Both the position numbers and the translations under genes were made by a program. From contig JAOUFJ010000001.1 in the NCBI GenBank assembly GCA_029858255.1, positions 1-64,000 of the forward strand: DNA of 64,000 bases, written 5' to 3'. This document shows positions 7,978-16,926 of the stretch, in pieces; position 1 is the first letter of the stretch; every line of letters begins with the position of its first letter. The notes beneath the pieces were generated by a model. That model worked only from the letters and a program-made list of their open reading frames with translations, ran no database searches and had not been told where the DNA came from. Source of the stretch: a candidate division WOR-3 bacterium (GTDB taxonomy: Bacteria; Hydrothermota; Tepidihabitantia; SM23-42).

Positions 7978-8574
7978 CTATTTAGTAGGGCATACCGGAA
8001 GAATGACTCTGTCGTAGATCTCGTTCAGTACCTGTGCCAGAGCAGTGTACATCGCGGAAAGTCCGCAGACAATTCCTTCAAAGCCGGCAACAATCCGTAA
8101 TGCGGAGCTGTTGAATATTTCGCTTAGTGCGAGAAGGAAAAAGAGCGTTGCCAGGGAGAAAAATACGAATTGAAGGGCGCGGTTTATCTTCAATGTTCCT
8201 ATGAACATCACTGCTGTGAAAATGCCCCACATGATCAGGTATGCTGCCATCGCGGCTGGCAATGGTGCACTAATCATCCCGATTCTCGGAAACAACACGA
8301 GAGCTACGAGTGAGAGCCAGAAGAGACCATAAGAAGTGAATGCTGTGGTCCCGAAGGTGTTTCCTTTTTTCCATTCCATTACACCGGCGAATATTTGGGC
8401 AAGCCCTCCATAAAAGATACCCATTGCCAGGATCATGCTGTCAAGGCCGTATAACCCGGCATTGTGCAGGTTGAGAAGCACAGTTGTCATGCCAAAACCA
8501 AGCAGGCCCAGCGGGGCTGGATTGGCCATCGTATCCCTTATCGTTGTGACCGATTCATTTGACGGGTGAGTCAT
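7978..8574 (-). CDS. Acetate uptake transporter, GPR1/FUN34/YaaH (SatP) family
   Basis: 198 residues with six membrane segments. The family signature NPAPLGL is present (in [13 protein letters not shown]), followed by the first helix with LLNLHNAG. Family members such as E. coli SatP carry acetate and succinate in symport with protons. The start ATG has AAAGGAG seven bases upstream. It leads an operon with the GT-like gene downstream. Confidence 0.9.
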   Translation of the reverse strand: MTHPSNESVTTIRDTMANPAPLGLLGFGMTTVLLNLHNAGLYGLDSMILAMGIFYGGLAQIFAGVMEWKKGNTFGTTAFTSYGLFWLSLVALVLFPRIGMISAPLPAAMAAYLIMWGIFTAVMFIGTLKINRALQFVFFSLATLFFLLALSEIFNSSALRIVAGFEGIVCGLSAMYTALAQVLNEIYDRVILPVCPTK

Positions 8575-8732
8575 TTCTGCTCCTTTTCAGTTATTCCTTT
8601 ATTCAACCAGCTGATCTCAAAATAGGATAGAACGGATTTATACCACACGGAGAGTGCAGTGGCCACTTTTTGAGTATATTCATGGTGTTTTGCTTGTCAA
8701 TAATCTGTGGTGGAAAATCGATAAATTTCATA

Positions 8733-8760
8733 TTGACAAGTTTTATTATATTAGTATAAT
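8733..8760 (+). promoter_or_regulatory. Consensus promoter of cold-shock gene
   Basis: TTGACA (8733-8738), 16-base spacer, TATAAT (8755-8760): both boxes perfect. The predicted leader of about 80 bases is longer than its neighbours' leaders and may carry the post-transcriptional control usual for cspA-type genes. Confidence 0.85.
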
Positions 8761-8846
8761 TGCTTTGAGTCGCATGATTTGTTGGAGGTACCGCAGAATA
8801 CTCATATTCGCAACCCTCAATAAATGTGGACTTGAAAGGAGAAAAA

Positions 8847-9050
8847 ATGGTGTATGGAAAGGTGAAATGGTTCGATAGCAGGAAAGGGTACGGATTCATC
8901 GAGAAAGAAGACGGTACCGGTGATGTATTTGTGCACTACGCTGACATTGCGGGTGAAGGTTACCGGTCCCTTAGAGAAGGCGAGAGAGTTAAGTTTGAGA
9001 TTACCCAATCCCCCAAAGGGGACAAAGCAACAAAAGTCGAACTTGCATAA
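8847..9050 (+). CDS. csp: Cold-shock domain protein
   Basis: 67 residues, the standard length for CspA-family proteins. It has the OB-fold with RNP1 (KGYGFI) and RNP2 (VFVHY) and the opening GKVKWF. It binds single-stranded RNA and DNA and melts RNA structure in the cytoplasm. The start at 8847 has GAAAGGAGA closely upstream; the in-frame ATG 21 bases earlier would add a non-conserved MDLKGEK. A strong promoter precedes it and an intrinsic terminator follows, so it is a single-gene unit. Confidence 0.97.
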   Translation: MVYGKVKWFDSRKGYGFIEKEDGTGDVFVHYADIAGEGYRSLREGERVKFEITQSPKGDKATKVELA

Positions 9051-9067
9051 CACACAATAACCTGAAT

Positions 9068-9096
9068 AAAGCCCCCGGAAGGGGGCTTTATTTTTT
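9068..9096 (+). terminator. Intrinsic terminator of csp
   Basis: A hairpin with arms AAAGCCCCC and GGGGGCTTT around a GGAA loop, followed by a run of T. It ends the cold-shock transcript. Confidence 0.92.
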
Positions 9097-9175
9097 ACGA
9101 CAAACAAATGTGGCTGAGCATTCAACCCGTAAGAATTGGTATCTTTGTGAAGAATACTACAGGACGGCGCTTAGA

Positions 9176-9910
9176 TCAATCCTTGTGCCACGACATGTTC
9201 TCGAGATATTGGCGGAGGTGGCCGGCGGTTCGGAATTTATGGATGATCAGTGATCTCTTCAAGCCGCAGCATATTCCTTTTATCTCCTGTGGATGTTTTC
9301 GGTAGTGCTGTGCACCGCCTAGGATGTCGTAGAAGATACGTATAAGATTGCAGACGTCGTCGCGGATATTTTCCGCATCAGGTGAACCCCAATTATACAT
9401 ATCAACTAGTTTTACGATGAACGAAAGTCCCTGGCGTTTGATGATGATGTTATCATCGTGAAGGTCGCCGTGATATTCACGGGCTCTGTGTATTTGTTCG
9501 ACCCCGGCGGCGAGGGCATGCAGCAGGTGAAGTCCTTCGAATGGGGTGAGTCGCTTCCCTGGTTGGCGTGCCACGAAATCGCTCAGCAATTCGCCTTCGA
9601 CGTAGTCTGATATCATCACGGTCGTTGGTTCTCTGTAAAGATTTATTCTTTCTTGCGTGTGATATTGTATCAGGATGGAGCAGTGACGGAGCCTGTGGAG
9701 TTTTCTTGCGTAGAACTTCGTGGCCCGATCATGCCTGTTTCTCTGGGGGAAGAATACCTTTGCCGCCCTTTCGACCCCCGTATTTCTTTCCCTGACGCGG
9801 TATACTTCGCCTTCCCATCCACTACCCAGCGAAGCGAGAACCTCATACTTGCCGGCGATGATACGCCCGGGTATAAGGTTAAAACTTTCGATTTGTCTTC
9901 CCGTTTTCAT
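9176..9910 (-). CDS. Small Ser/Thr protein kinase-like protein
   Basis: 244 residues, a bare kinase domain. The glycine loop is LGSGWEGEVYR, the VAIK lysine lies in AAKVFF, and the catalytic loop is HGDLHDDN, with both Asp and Asn kept. The DFG position reads DMY, so the metal-binding Asp is kept but the motif is divergent. The shortened C-lobe resembles lipopolysaccharide-kinase/RIO-like families. No membrane segment or sensor domain is attached. ATG at 9910 is preferred; a GTG at 9931 is in frame without a Shine-Dalgarno. Substrate unknown. Confidence 0.8.
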   Translation of the reverse strand: MKTGRQIESFNLIPGRIIAGKYEVLASLGSGWEGEVYRVRERNTGVERAAKVFFPQRNRHDRATKFYARKLHRLRHCSILIQYHTQERINLYREPTTVMISDYVEGELLSDFVARQPGKRLTPFEGLHLLHALAAGVEQIHRAREYHGDLHDDNIIIKRQGLSFIVKLVDMYNWGSPDAENIRDDVCNLIRIFYDILGGAQHYRKHPQEIKGICCGLKRSLIIHKFRTAGHLRQYLENMSWHKD

Positions 9911-10003
9911 GCTATTTACTTTATCCCTCACTACTATATTGCGTGTGTCCGAAATGTCAATATTTCTTTATGAACCTAGCGGGTGCTCTTTCTGGACCCA
10001 GCG

Positions 10004-10031
10004 TTGACTTGGAGGGCGTTTTGTCTATACT
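10004..10031 (+). promoter_or_regulatory. Promoter of S41 peptidase gene
   Basis: TTGACT (10004-10009), 16-base spacer, TATACT (10026-10031). The predicted leader is about 43 bases and includes AAAGGAG at 10069-10075. Confidence 0.7.
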
Positions 10032-10080
10032 GGTAGTTAAACACGAATCAATCGTATGTTATCTCATGAAAGGAGCCGTC

Positions 10081-11427
10081 ATGGACATGTTGAGTAAAAG
10101 GAAAGGTTTATCCAATTGGAGCTTCATTGCTATGTTGGTCTTATTTTATATGGTAATGCCCACGTTGACATCCGGCAAGCAAATATCTGAAAAAGAAAAG
10201 GTCAAGATCATTGAGACTGTCTGCTCCCTTCTGGAAAGTAATTATATAGATCCTGATATGGGGAAAACAGTCAGCGCACAACTTAGTGCTAGTCACAGCC
10301 AAGGGGAATATAGGGAAGTATCGTCGGCCGAAGAATTCGCCGCCCAGTTGGACGCTGATCTCACAGAGTGGAGCAGCGATAAACATCTTGGGGTAATATA
10401 CGATCCTGAATGGGTGATGCAAATAAGAGAAGAGGGTCCTGAAGATGCATACCTCACTGAGGAAATGGTTAATGAAGAGAGAATGGGTAATTTTGGCTTC
10501 AGGCGAATGGAAATCCTGGACGGGAACGTTGGTTATCTTGATCTGAGGATCTTTTTTCACCCTAAATACGCCGGGGAAACGGCGGTGGCGGCGATGAATT
10601 ACCTGTCAAATTGCAGAGCAGTGATTATAGACCTGCGAAGCAATGGCGGTGGCTGGGGCGATATGGTTTCCTTGTTGTGCAGCTATTTCCTTGATAATGA
10701 AGAGTGTGTGCACCTTAATTCAGTGTATTCCCGTCCTGATGACCGGTATTACCAAAGCTGGACATTGCCCTACGTGCCGGGAAGGATACTGGCTGATGTT
10801 CCTTTGTATATCCTTACATCCAGGTCGACCTTCTCGGCGGCCGAAGAGTTCTGCTATAATCTCAAATACCTCAAGAGAAGTACGATCGTCGGTGAGCGGA
10901 CACGTGGTGGAGCTCATCCGATCAGCTCACAGGTTCTTGACGACGATCTCATACTGATAATACCGGAATGCGCTTCTATTCACCCGGTCACGCAGAGCAA
11001 CTGGGAAGGAGTGGGTGTCGAGCCGGATGTTGAAGTACCTGCAGATGAAGCGTTCAATGTTGCGTATTCGAATATTATTAGGCAACTTCGCGATACGGTG
11101 CTGGACAATAGAGAAAAGGCTTTCTATCAGTGGCATCTTGATGGATTCAGTGCAAGACTCAATCCAGTGGTTGTTGAGCCTTATGTGATGCAATCGTATG
11201 CGGGTAAGTATAGTTCATTGTATATCATTTATGAGAACGGGTCCTTGTTCTACCGTCGCGGTGATCGTATGAGATACAGAATGACACCGATGAGCCAGAC
11301 TCTTTTTCTAGTTGATGACCAGAGCAATATTAGGATCAGGTTCAAGAAAGAAAAAGATATCGTCAGCGGGATTGTTGCTTTGTATAGTGACGGCAATAGC
11401 AGTGAATATAAGCGGGAAGTAGAATGA
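10081..11427 (+). CDS. S41-family peptidase, exported
   Basis: 448 residues. A hydrophobic segment at about 14-32 acts as signal or anchor. The S41 core follows: GNVGYLDLRIF, AVIIDLRSNGGG, and the nucleophile region SRSTFSAAEEF with Ser252, then VGERTRGGAHP. The region from about 365 to the end is a separate small beta domain (YVMQSYAGKYSSLYIIYENG), of the kind found after S41 or beta-lactamase-like domains. It is a full-length paralogue of the truncated gene at 1-1092. ATG 10081 is taken as start because AAAGGAG lies five bases upstream. Probably a periplasmic serine protease of unknown target. Confidence 0.88.
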   Translation: MDMLSKRKGLSNWSFIAMLVLFYMVMPTLTSGKQISEKEKVKIIETVCSLLESNYIDPDMGKTVSAQLSASHSQGEYREVSSAEEFAAQLDADLTEWSSDKHLGVIYDPEWVMQIREEGPEDAYLTEEMVNEERMGNFGFRRMEILDGNVGYLDLRIFFHPKYAGETAVAAMNYLSNCRAVIIDLRSNGGGWGDMVSLLCSYFLDNEECVHLNSVYSRPDDRYYQSWTLPYVPGRILADVPLYILTSRSTFSAAEEFCYNLKYLKRSTIVGERTRGGAHPISSQVLDDDLILIIPECASIHPVTQSNWEGVGVEPDVEVPADEAFNVAYSNIIRQLRDTVLDNREKAFYQWHLDGFSARLNPVVVEPYVMQSYAGKYSSLYIIYENGSLFYRRGDRMRYRMTPMSQTLFLVDDQSNIRIRFKKEKDIVSGIVALYSDGNSSEYKREVE

Positions 11428-11461
11428 GGTGGATCTTTAATCGATAAATGGGGGTCAATCA

Positions 11462-11812
11462 ATGCATATCATACATCTGAAGGAAGCAAAAAAGTACGAA
11501 CCGGAAAAAGGTTGGCTTCGCGCAAGCGTATGCTGCCAGAATAATGTATCGATAGAATATTTCGTTAAGCCAGGCAAACACTCATCGCCGCTACACGACC
11601 ATCCTCAAGAGCAAGTATGTGTTGTCATAAAGGGCAGGATGATGGTCAGGAGCGGAGATGGCGAGGAAGCCATGCTCGAACCAGGCGATGCTGCTCATTT
11701 TGAGCCTAACGAACCGCACGCGGTCGCGAATGCTATCGATGAGGAGTCGATCGGCATAGATATCTTTGTGCCGGGCCGGTCGTTCGACTTCTGGCTTAAA
11801 AGGAAGAGCTGA
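11462..11812 (+). CDS. Cupin-domain protein
   Basis: 116 residues, one conserved barrel cupin. The metal-binding histidines are visible: SPLHDHPQEQVCVVIKG matches the G(X)5HXH(X)3-4E(X)6G motif, and the second motif ends HFEPNEPHAV. It probably binds a divalent metal. It follows the S41 gene by 34 bases on the same strand, possibly in the same transcript. Ligand or reaction unknown. Confidence 0.88.
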   Translation: MHIIHLKEAKKYEPEKGWLRASVCCQNNVSIEYFVKPGKHSSPLHDHPQEQVCVVIKGRMMVRSGDGEEAMLEPGDAAHFEPNEPHAVANAIDEESIGIDIFVPGRSFDFWLKRKS

Positions 11813-11903
11813 GTATTCTGGTTGAAACGGTGTAGACAAAGAATTATTTTCATTATACTCGTCATCCATTTGGAATGCCCCTCACCGTGAAAATTTCTGC
11901 TGT

Positions 11904-12347
11904 TCAAATATCCTTTTCATTTGCGAGAAGATTGTCAAAGATCCTTTGGAGGTCGTCCTCAAATTGCCCGATCTCTTGTTTCGAGAATCCCACGTAGAAT
12001 AGCCGAGTCATGTCTTGAGATACTTCCGTATATTTTTTTTCAAAAGTCTTATCTTTCTCTGTTCGCTCTATCAATATTATGCGGCGGTCGTCACGGCACT
12101 GGATGCGGGACACGTAGCCCGATGATTCGAGCCGGTCAAGCATGCTTGTCAGGGTCGATTTGCCGAGCGAGGTTCTTCTTGCCAGTTCGTTGATCGGGAT
12201 CCTGCTCGTGTGCCAGAGCGCGAACATGATTCTCCCCTGGGCAGGGTTTAATTCTATGCCGTTGTCTCTCAGTTTGCGACTGAATATCCGGCCTGCAAGT
12301 TGATGTATCTTGGCAATGAGAAAACCGCCATGGCGCTGTCTTTTCAT
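11904..12347 (-). CDS. MarR-family transcriptional regulator
   Basis: 147 residues with a central winged helix: recognition helix ARRTSLGKSTLTSMLDRLESSGYVSR, followed by the wing QCRDDRRIILIERTEKG-like segment, matching the MarR DxRxxxxxLT signature. Flanking helices would dimerise. It overlaps the upstream PNPOx-like gene by four bases (ATGA), so the two are one transcript. It probably represses its own operon: the only promoter ahead of the pair contains repeated half-sites over the -10 region. Confidence 0.9.
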   Translation of the reverse strand: MKRQRHGGFLIAKIHQLAGRIFSRKLRDNGIELNPAQGRIMFALWHTSRIPINELARRTSLGKSTLTSMLDRLESSGYVSRIQCRDDRRIILIERTEKDKTFEKKYTEVSQDMTRLFYVGFSKQEIGQFEDDLQRIFDNLLANEKDI

Positions 12348-12817
12348 GTTGTCTCCAATATTTTGAAGCCAAAGGCCTGGCCCTTATACCAACCCTTAGT
12401 TTTCTTTGGGTACAACCGCAGGACGGTGTGATCCGGGTCGTGCGGGCCTTCGGGATAATAGCGCTTCCATCCCTCTTGCCAAAGTGCTTCCCTGAGGTGG
12501 GGATCGTCAAGGATCTCGATGTTCCCCGCGAGCATGAGACCATGGAAGTCATTTGGCGCGCAGTAATATACACAGACCGCGGAGTTGTCCTTTATCTGTG
12601 CAATTTTCTCCGAGGAAGTGTTGGTAGAAAAAAGGATCATTAAATCGTCTCTGTGATCCTTGAACATATGGACCAGCTTCGGGAATTTCGTCTTGTTGCG
12701 TAGATTGAACATGCACCTTGTCTGCGGATATCCCTCTTTATCTATTGTCGTGACGTACGCGGCATCCGCAGATTCGAGCAGTTCGATACTCGCACGTTTT
12801 ATCTCTTTTTCATCCAT
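12344..12817 (-). CDS. Pyridoxamine 5'-phosphate oxidase-like flavin protein
   Basis: 157 residues with the split-barrel FMN-binding fold of the general-stress-protein-26 group: YVTTIDKEGYPQTRCMF in the first sheet, then a central LMILFSTNTSSEKIAQIKDN segment. Likely binds FMN, F420 or haem; true PNP oxidase activity is unlikely at this length. First gene of a two-gene operon with MarR, so its level is probably induced by the MarR ligand. Confidence 0.87.
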   Translation of the reverse strand: MDEKEIKRASIELLESADAAYVTTIDKEGYPQTRCMFNLRNKTKFPKLVHMFKDHRDDLMILFSTNTSSEKIAQIKDNSAVCVYYCAPNDFHGLMLAGNIEILDDPHLREALWQEGWKRYYPEGPHDPDHTVLRLYPKKTKGWYKGQAFGFKILETT

Positions 12818-12838
12818 GTTTTCTCCTTCTGTTTAATT

Positions 12839-12873
12839 CTATATAGTATAGTTCGATATAGTAATAATGTCAA
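12839..12873 (-). promoter_or_regulatory. Promoter and likely MarR operator of the PNPOx-marR operon
   Basis: Minus strand: TTGACA (12873-12868), 17-base spacer, TATACT (12850-12845). Overlapping it are an inverted repeat (CTATAT at 12839-12844 and ATATAG at 12856-12861) and a direct repeat of TATAGTA at 12842-12848 and 12857-12863, 15 bases apart. Such placement would let a MarR dimer block RNA polymerase. Confidence 0.6.
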
Positions 12874-12906
12874 GTACTTCTTTTGGCATATCGGAGTATC
12901 TGACAT

Positions 12907-12934
12907 TTGACAAAACTGCGAGGATATGTATCAT
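12907..12934 (+). promoter_or_regulatory. Promoter of kptA
   Basis: TTGACA (12907-12912), 16-base spacer, TATCAT (12929-12934). It is divergent from the PNPOx-marR promoter, with the two -35 boxes about 34 bases apart. Confidence 0.6.
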
Positions 12935-12963
12935 TATAAGTTAGACTAAGCAGGGCGAAGAAC

Positions 12964-13524
12964 GTGGAGAACAAACACATAAGAATCAGCAAATTCCTGA
13001 GCCTTGTGCTCAGACACAAGCCCGAGACAATTGGGCTGGAATTGGATAGTGAGGGATGGGGTGATGTGGGGGAATTGATAAGAAAATCCTTTGATGCCGG
13101 TGTTGTGCTCGACAGGCCGATCCTGCGGCAAGTTGTAGACGGCGGGGAGAAAAAGAGATTCAGCTTCAATTCTGATGGTTCAAAAATCCGCGCAAATTAC
13201 GGACACTCAATACCTGTGTTGCCGGTTCATGAACCCGTCGAGCCACCGGAATTTCTCTATCACGGCACGGCGAAGGAGTATGTCGGGTCAATTGACAGCG
13301 AAGGGATCGGTCCGGGAGCGAGGCAGTACGTTCATCTTGTTGAGGATATGAAGACGGCTATACAGGTAGGAAGCAGGCACGGAGAACCGGTAGTGATCAT
13401 TGTCAAGGCAAAATCGATGCATGAAAGTGGATATGAATTCTTCAAAACCGAAAGCGGTATCTGGTTGACAAAAGAAGTGCCGAAGGAGTATATTGAAATA
13501 GAAGGCTCAAAAAAGCTGAAATGA
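12964..13524 (+). CDS. kptA: RNA 2'-phosphotransferase (Tpt1/KptA family)
   Basis: 186 residues, the normal bacterial length. The N-terminal winged-helix lobe opens ISKFLSLVLRHKPETIGLELDSEGW, a family signature with the first catalytic Arg-His. The C-terminal ADP-ribosyltransferase-like lobe has LYHGTA and a RQYVHLVED segment. KptA transfers an internal RNA 2'-phosphate to NAD+, giving ADP-ribose 1'',2''-cyclic phosphate. In fungi this finishes tRNA splicing; in bacteria the natural substrate is unknown. The start is a GTG with AGGG eleven bases upstream. Confidence 0.93.
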   Translation: MENKHIRISKFLSLVLRHKPETIGLELDSEGWGDVGELIRKSFDAGVVLDRPILRQVVDGGEKKRFSFNSDGSKIRANYGHSIPVLPVHEPVEPPEFLYHGTAKEYVGSIDSEGIGPGARQYVHLVEDMKTAIQVGSRHGEPVVIIVKAKSMHESGYEFFKTESGIWLTKEVPKEYIEIEGSKKLK

Positions 13525-13555
13525 GGCTGAAACAAAGCTTGAGCCCTGTCCTTCA

Positions 13556-13583
13556 TTGACAACTATCCCCTTGCACCTAGAAT
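13556..13583 (+). promoter_or_regulatory. Promoter of aldo/keto reductase gene, leaderless
   Basis: TTGACA (13556-13561), 16-base spacer, TAGAAT (13578-13583). The -10 box ends seven bases before the ATG at 13591 and no Shine-Dalgarno is present, so the transcript should start at the start codon. Confidence 0.75.
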
Positions 13584-13590
13584 AGAAGAT

Positions 13591-14727
13591 ATGATATACC
13601 GCAAGTTCGGCAAGACGGGCATCGAGCTATCACAATTGGGCTTCGGTGCCATGAGATTTCCGCTGACTGATAAGTACGATCCGACGAAGATCGATGAGGT
13701 CAGAGCCGCCCGGATGATACACTATGCGATCGATAACGGTATCAATTACATAGATAACGCGTATCCTTACCACCGTCAGACGAGTGAGATTTTCTTAGGC
13801 AAAGCACTCAAGCATGGGTACCGTGAAAAAATACATTTGGGGACAAAACTGCCAGTGTGGTTGGTAAAATCGAGAACCGACTCACAGAAATATTTCAATG
13901 AACAATTGCAGCGGCTGCAGGTCGACCATATAGATATGTATTTGCTGCATTCCCTCGGTAAGAACGGCTGGAAAACAGTTAATGAATATGGTATTTTGGA
14001 GTTTCTGGATAGAATGCTTGATGCTGGCAAGATAGGGTATGCTGGTTTCTCATACCATGGTGATTTGCCGCTCTTCAAGGAGATCGTTGATGCGTATTCG
14101 TGGACGTTCTGCCTGATCCAGCTCAACTATGTCGATGACCAATATCAGGCAGGGCTTGAAGGTTTGGAGTATGCCTACGCTAAGGGCCTTGCTGTTATGA
14201 TCATGGAGCCTCTGCGTGGTGGTAAACTGGCGAACAATATTCCGCTCGAAGTCATGAGCATCATTCAAAATTCAAATAGGCCGCAGACACCTGCCGAGTT
14301 TGCCATGCGGTGGGTTTTGAACCGACCCGAAGTGAGTTGTATGTTGAGCGGTATGAGCACATTGGAGCAGGTGAAAGCGAACGTGCGTTTTGCGTCCGAG
14401 GACCATGTGAACAGTCTCAGTGCGGATGAGCTAGAACTTTATGACCGGGCGAAAAAATTCTACCATTCGAGGACGAAGGTGAGCTGCAGTCAATGTGGTT
14501 ATTGTCAGCCCTGTAAACAGAAGATTCCAATATCCTTTATTTTAGACCTGTACAATGATGCGTGCATGTACGACGCAGTAGAGGAGTCAAGCTGGGCTTA
14601 TAAGGTATTCATCAAACCAGAGAACAAGGGTGATCAGTGTAACGAGTGCGGGGAATGCGAGGAGAAATGTCCGCAGAAAATCCCGATCACTGAAATGCTC
14701 AAGGAAGCACATGAGCTGCTCAAATAG
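13591..14727 (+). CDS. Aldo/keto reductase with C-terminal 4Fe-4S ferredoxin domain
   Basis: 378 residues. Residues 1-285 form an AKR TIM barrel: IELSQLGFGAMRFP, the YIDNAYPYH segment with the catalytic Tyr, and HLGTKLP with the barrel lysine. Residues about 297-378 add cysteine clusters, CSQCGYCQPC and CNECGECEEKC, typical of 4Fe-4S centres in anaerobic AKRs. Electrons may come from ferredoxin-like partners instead of or alongside NAD(P)H. Substrate unknown. The predicted mRNA is leaderless. Confidence 0.92.
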   Translation: MIYRKFGKTGIELSQLGFGAMRFPLTDKYDPTKIDEVRAARMIHYAIDNGINYIDNAYPYHRQTSEIFLGKALKHGYREKIHLGTKLPVWLVKSRTDSQKYFNEQLQRLQVDHIDMYLLHSLGKNGWKTVNEYGILEFLDRMLDAGKIGYAGFSYHGDLPLFKEIVDAYSWTFCLIQLNYVDDQYQAGLEGLEYAYAKGLAVMIMEPLRGGKLANNIPLEVMSIIQNSNRPQTPAEFAMRWVLNRPEVSCMLSGMSTLEQVKANVRFASEDHVNSLSADELELYDRAKKFYHSRTKVSCSQCGYCQPCKQKIPISFILDLYNDACMYDAVEESSWAYKVFIKPENKGDQCNECGECEEKCPQKIPITEMLKEAHELLK

Positions 14728-14737
14728 GAGGTGATGG

Positions 14738-15238
14738 ATGAAAGAACAGAGAGGCCATGAGAACCGAGATGATCTGGCGGGTGAACATCCATTCGGAGAT
14801 ACGGGTCAACTCATTTTACTCATCGTCTTCCTGATCGTGTGGGTATTGGATTCCTTCATACTCCGTACTTCAGTATTTCCTGCGCGTTTCGTTTCGTTAT
14901 TCATTAGAATTCCGCTGGGTCTGATTTTTATTGGCGCGGCAGCTTACTTTGCCAAAGAAGGTATGCGTATCGTTTTTGGTGAGGAACGTAAAGAGCCTGC
15001 GGTCATCACTTCTGGCGTGTTCGGCCGGGTCCGGCATCCGGTATACCTAGGTTGTATTCTTTTCTACCTTGGAATGGTGGTCTTCACTCTTTCGATCTTC
15101 TCGGCGGTGGTCTGTGTGGTTATCATGATATTCTATCACTACATTTCCAAGCACGAGGAGCGATTGCTGCTCAATAAATTCGGTAAAGAATATGAGGAAT
15201 ACATGAAGTCCGTGCCCATGTGGATACCGCGGATTTGA
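14738..15238 (+). CDS. Isoprenylcysteine carboxyl methyltransferase-like membrane methyltransferase
   Basis: 166 residues with four to five membrane segments. The ICMT/phospholipid methyltransferase core is seen at GVFGRVRHPVYLGCILFYLG and in the C-terminal YISKHEERLLLNKFGKEYEEYMKSVP, which bind S-adenosylmethionine. Bacterial members act on unknown membrane-associated substrates, since prenylated proteins are absent. The ribosome binding site AGGAGGTGAT is a nearly full anti-SD match and sits 10 bases after the AKR stop, suggesting one operon. Confidence 0.86.
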   Translation: MKEQRGHENRDDLAGEHPFGDTGQLILLIVFLIVWVLDSFILRTSVFPARFVSLFIRIPLGLIFIGAAAYFAKEGMRIVFGEERKEPAVITSGVFGRVRHPVYLGCILFYLGMVVFTLSIFSAVVCVVIMIFYHYISKHEERLLLNKFGKEYEEYMKSVPMWIPRI

Positions 15239-15365
15239 GCCATTCCATGCTAATAATACCGGGGCAGTCCCGAATACCGTATTGTTTTTTGCGTCTTGAT
15301 TTTAGATATAGGCTCTTTATCTTCTCCATTGTGCGGTACCGTGTCGATCGTGTTGTGACATAGAT

Positions 15366-16211
15366 ATGATTGGTTTTGCCTTTTTGCTTGTAGTACTGTC
15401 AGCTGTGCTGCATGCCAGCTGGAATTTTCTGACCAAGAGAGTGTCAGGAAACTTGAGCGTTCTGTACATCGGCATTTCAGCAATGTGCGTCCTCTTGCTG
15501 CCGTTTGTGCTTCTCCTCTGGGAGTCAGCTCCGTTGAGCCCATCTGCATATCCTTTTGTCATTGCGACGGGCGCCATTCACGCCCTTTATTTCTTTGCGC
15601 TATCGCAGGCATACAAATACGGCAATATCTCCGTGGTGTATCCTGTGGCCCGTGGTTTTGGTGTCATTGGCACAGCGATCGTCGCAATCGCCGCGCTTAA
15701 TGAGAGCGTATCTTTCTTGGGACTCTGTGGTATCATCAGCACCGGGTTCGGGATATTTGTAATCGGAGCCAGTGTTGGAAGAGGCGTTGAGAGCAGAAAG
15801 GGTTTGTGGTTCGCTGTTCTGGTCGGATTCACAATGATCGGGTACTCGATCGTTGATAAATCAGCTATGGCTTTGGTCAGTCCGGTCATCTACATTTTTT
15901 GGCTGTTTCTACTGAGCATGATCCTGCTTACACCCTATATGCTGATTGCTAGAAGACGTGAACTTTCCGCCGCTTGGAAGGAGCACAAAAGATACGGGAT
16001 TATCATTGGGCTGGGCGCCACGGCAGGTTATCTGTTGATTCTTTCTGTCTTCCGCACGGCGCAGGTTAGTTATGTGGTTGCCGTGAGAGAACTTTCAGTA
16101 GTGCTGGGGTCACTCCTTGGCGTAGTGTACTTGCATGAATCGCTGTCGACCAGGAAATTGATCGGTATTTTAATGGTTGTCGCTGGGCTGGTATTGGTCA
16201 GGATAGCGTAG
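15366..16211 (+). CDS. EamA/DMT-family transporter
   Basis: 281 residues with about ten membrane segments in two EamA repeats. The N-terminal half has the VLSAVLHASWNFLTKR motif and the second half closes with LGSLLGVVYLHESLSTRKLIGILMVVAGLVLVRI, both usual for drug/metabolite transporters. Direction and substrate unknown. No convincing Shine-Dalgarno precedes the ATG. Confidence 0.88.
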   Translation: MIGFAFLLVVLSAVLHASWNFLTKRVSGNLSVLYIGISAMCVLLLPFVLLLWESAPLSPSAYPFVIATGAIHALYFFALSQAYKYGNISVVYPVARGFGVIGTAIVAIAALNESVSFLGLCGIISTGFGIFVIGASVGRGVESRKGLWFAVLVGFTMIGYSIVDKSAMALVSPVIYIFWLFLLSMILLTPYMLIARRRELSAAWKEHKRYGIIIGLGATAGYLLILSVFRTAQVSYVVAVRELSVVLGSLLGVVYLHESLSTRKLIGILMVVAGLVLVRIA

Positions 16212-16305
16212 TATGCGCGTGTGGCCTGGTGTCTGCACTTTGTTGATAATGGGCGAATGAGTCGTCTAATGAACAATACCTTGGAGAGTAAAGGAAGGTA
16301 GAATA

Positions 16306-16926
16306 ATGAAGAACAATAGATGGTGCAGGGCTTTTTTGCTTGTTGCCGTGGGGTTCCTGGCTTGCCAGGCCCGTATTCGGGTCAATCCGTATGTTCTGAT
16401 GCGGACCGAATTAGGGGATATCGTCGTTGAAATATATTCAGACAAAGCGCCATTGACGGCAAAGAATTTCATGCGTTATGTTGATGAAAACCGCTTTAGT
16501 GATGCTTTTTTTTACCGGGTAGTAAGGTTGGATAATCAACCCCATGATGCAGTGAAGATCGAGGTTGTGCAGGGAGGCATAGGTTTTGTCGAGAGTGATT
16601 TAAGGTTACCTACGATTGACCATGAAAGCACGAAAAAAACCGGCGTATTGCACGAGGACGGCGTTATTTCAATGGCCCGAGCATCTCCTGGTACGGCAAG
16701 TTCAGAATTCTTCATTTGCATCGGCGACCAGCCCGAATTGAATTTCAATGGCAAGCGAAATCCGGACGGAGGGGGTTTTGCGGCATTCGGCAGCGTCGTG
16801 GAAGGCATGGATGTTGTCCGCCAAATACATGTGGGAGAGGCCGATGGACAGATGCTGAAAACGCCAATAAGAATTACCGAAGTCAGGCGCGTGAAGAAGC
16901 GTGAAATGCAAGCAGACTCCTTATGA
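16306..16926 (+). CDS. Cyclophilin-type peptidyl-prolyl isomerase, probable lipoprotein
   Basis: 206 residues. The N-terminus is a lipoprotein signal ending GFLAC, so Cys20 is likely lipidated. The cyclophilin fold follows: TELGDIVVEIYSDKAPLTAKNF, then FFYRVV, GVISMARASPGTASSEFFICIG, and FAAFGSVVEGMDVV. The active-site Arg region is in the FYRVV segment. It would assist folding of exported proteins at the membrane. AAAGGAAGG lies upstream of the ATG. Its last codon overlaps the next start (ATGA). Confidence 0.93.
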   Translation: MKNNRWCRAFLLVAVGFLACQARIRVNPYVLMRTELGDIVVEIYSDKAPLTAKNFMRYVDENRFSDAFFYRVVRLDNQPHDAVKIEVVQGGIGFVESDLRLPTIDHESTKKTGVLHEDGVISMARASPGTASSEFFICIGDQPELNFNGKRNPDGGGFAAFGSVVEGMDVVRQIHVGEADGQMLKTPIRITEVRRVKKREMQADSL

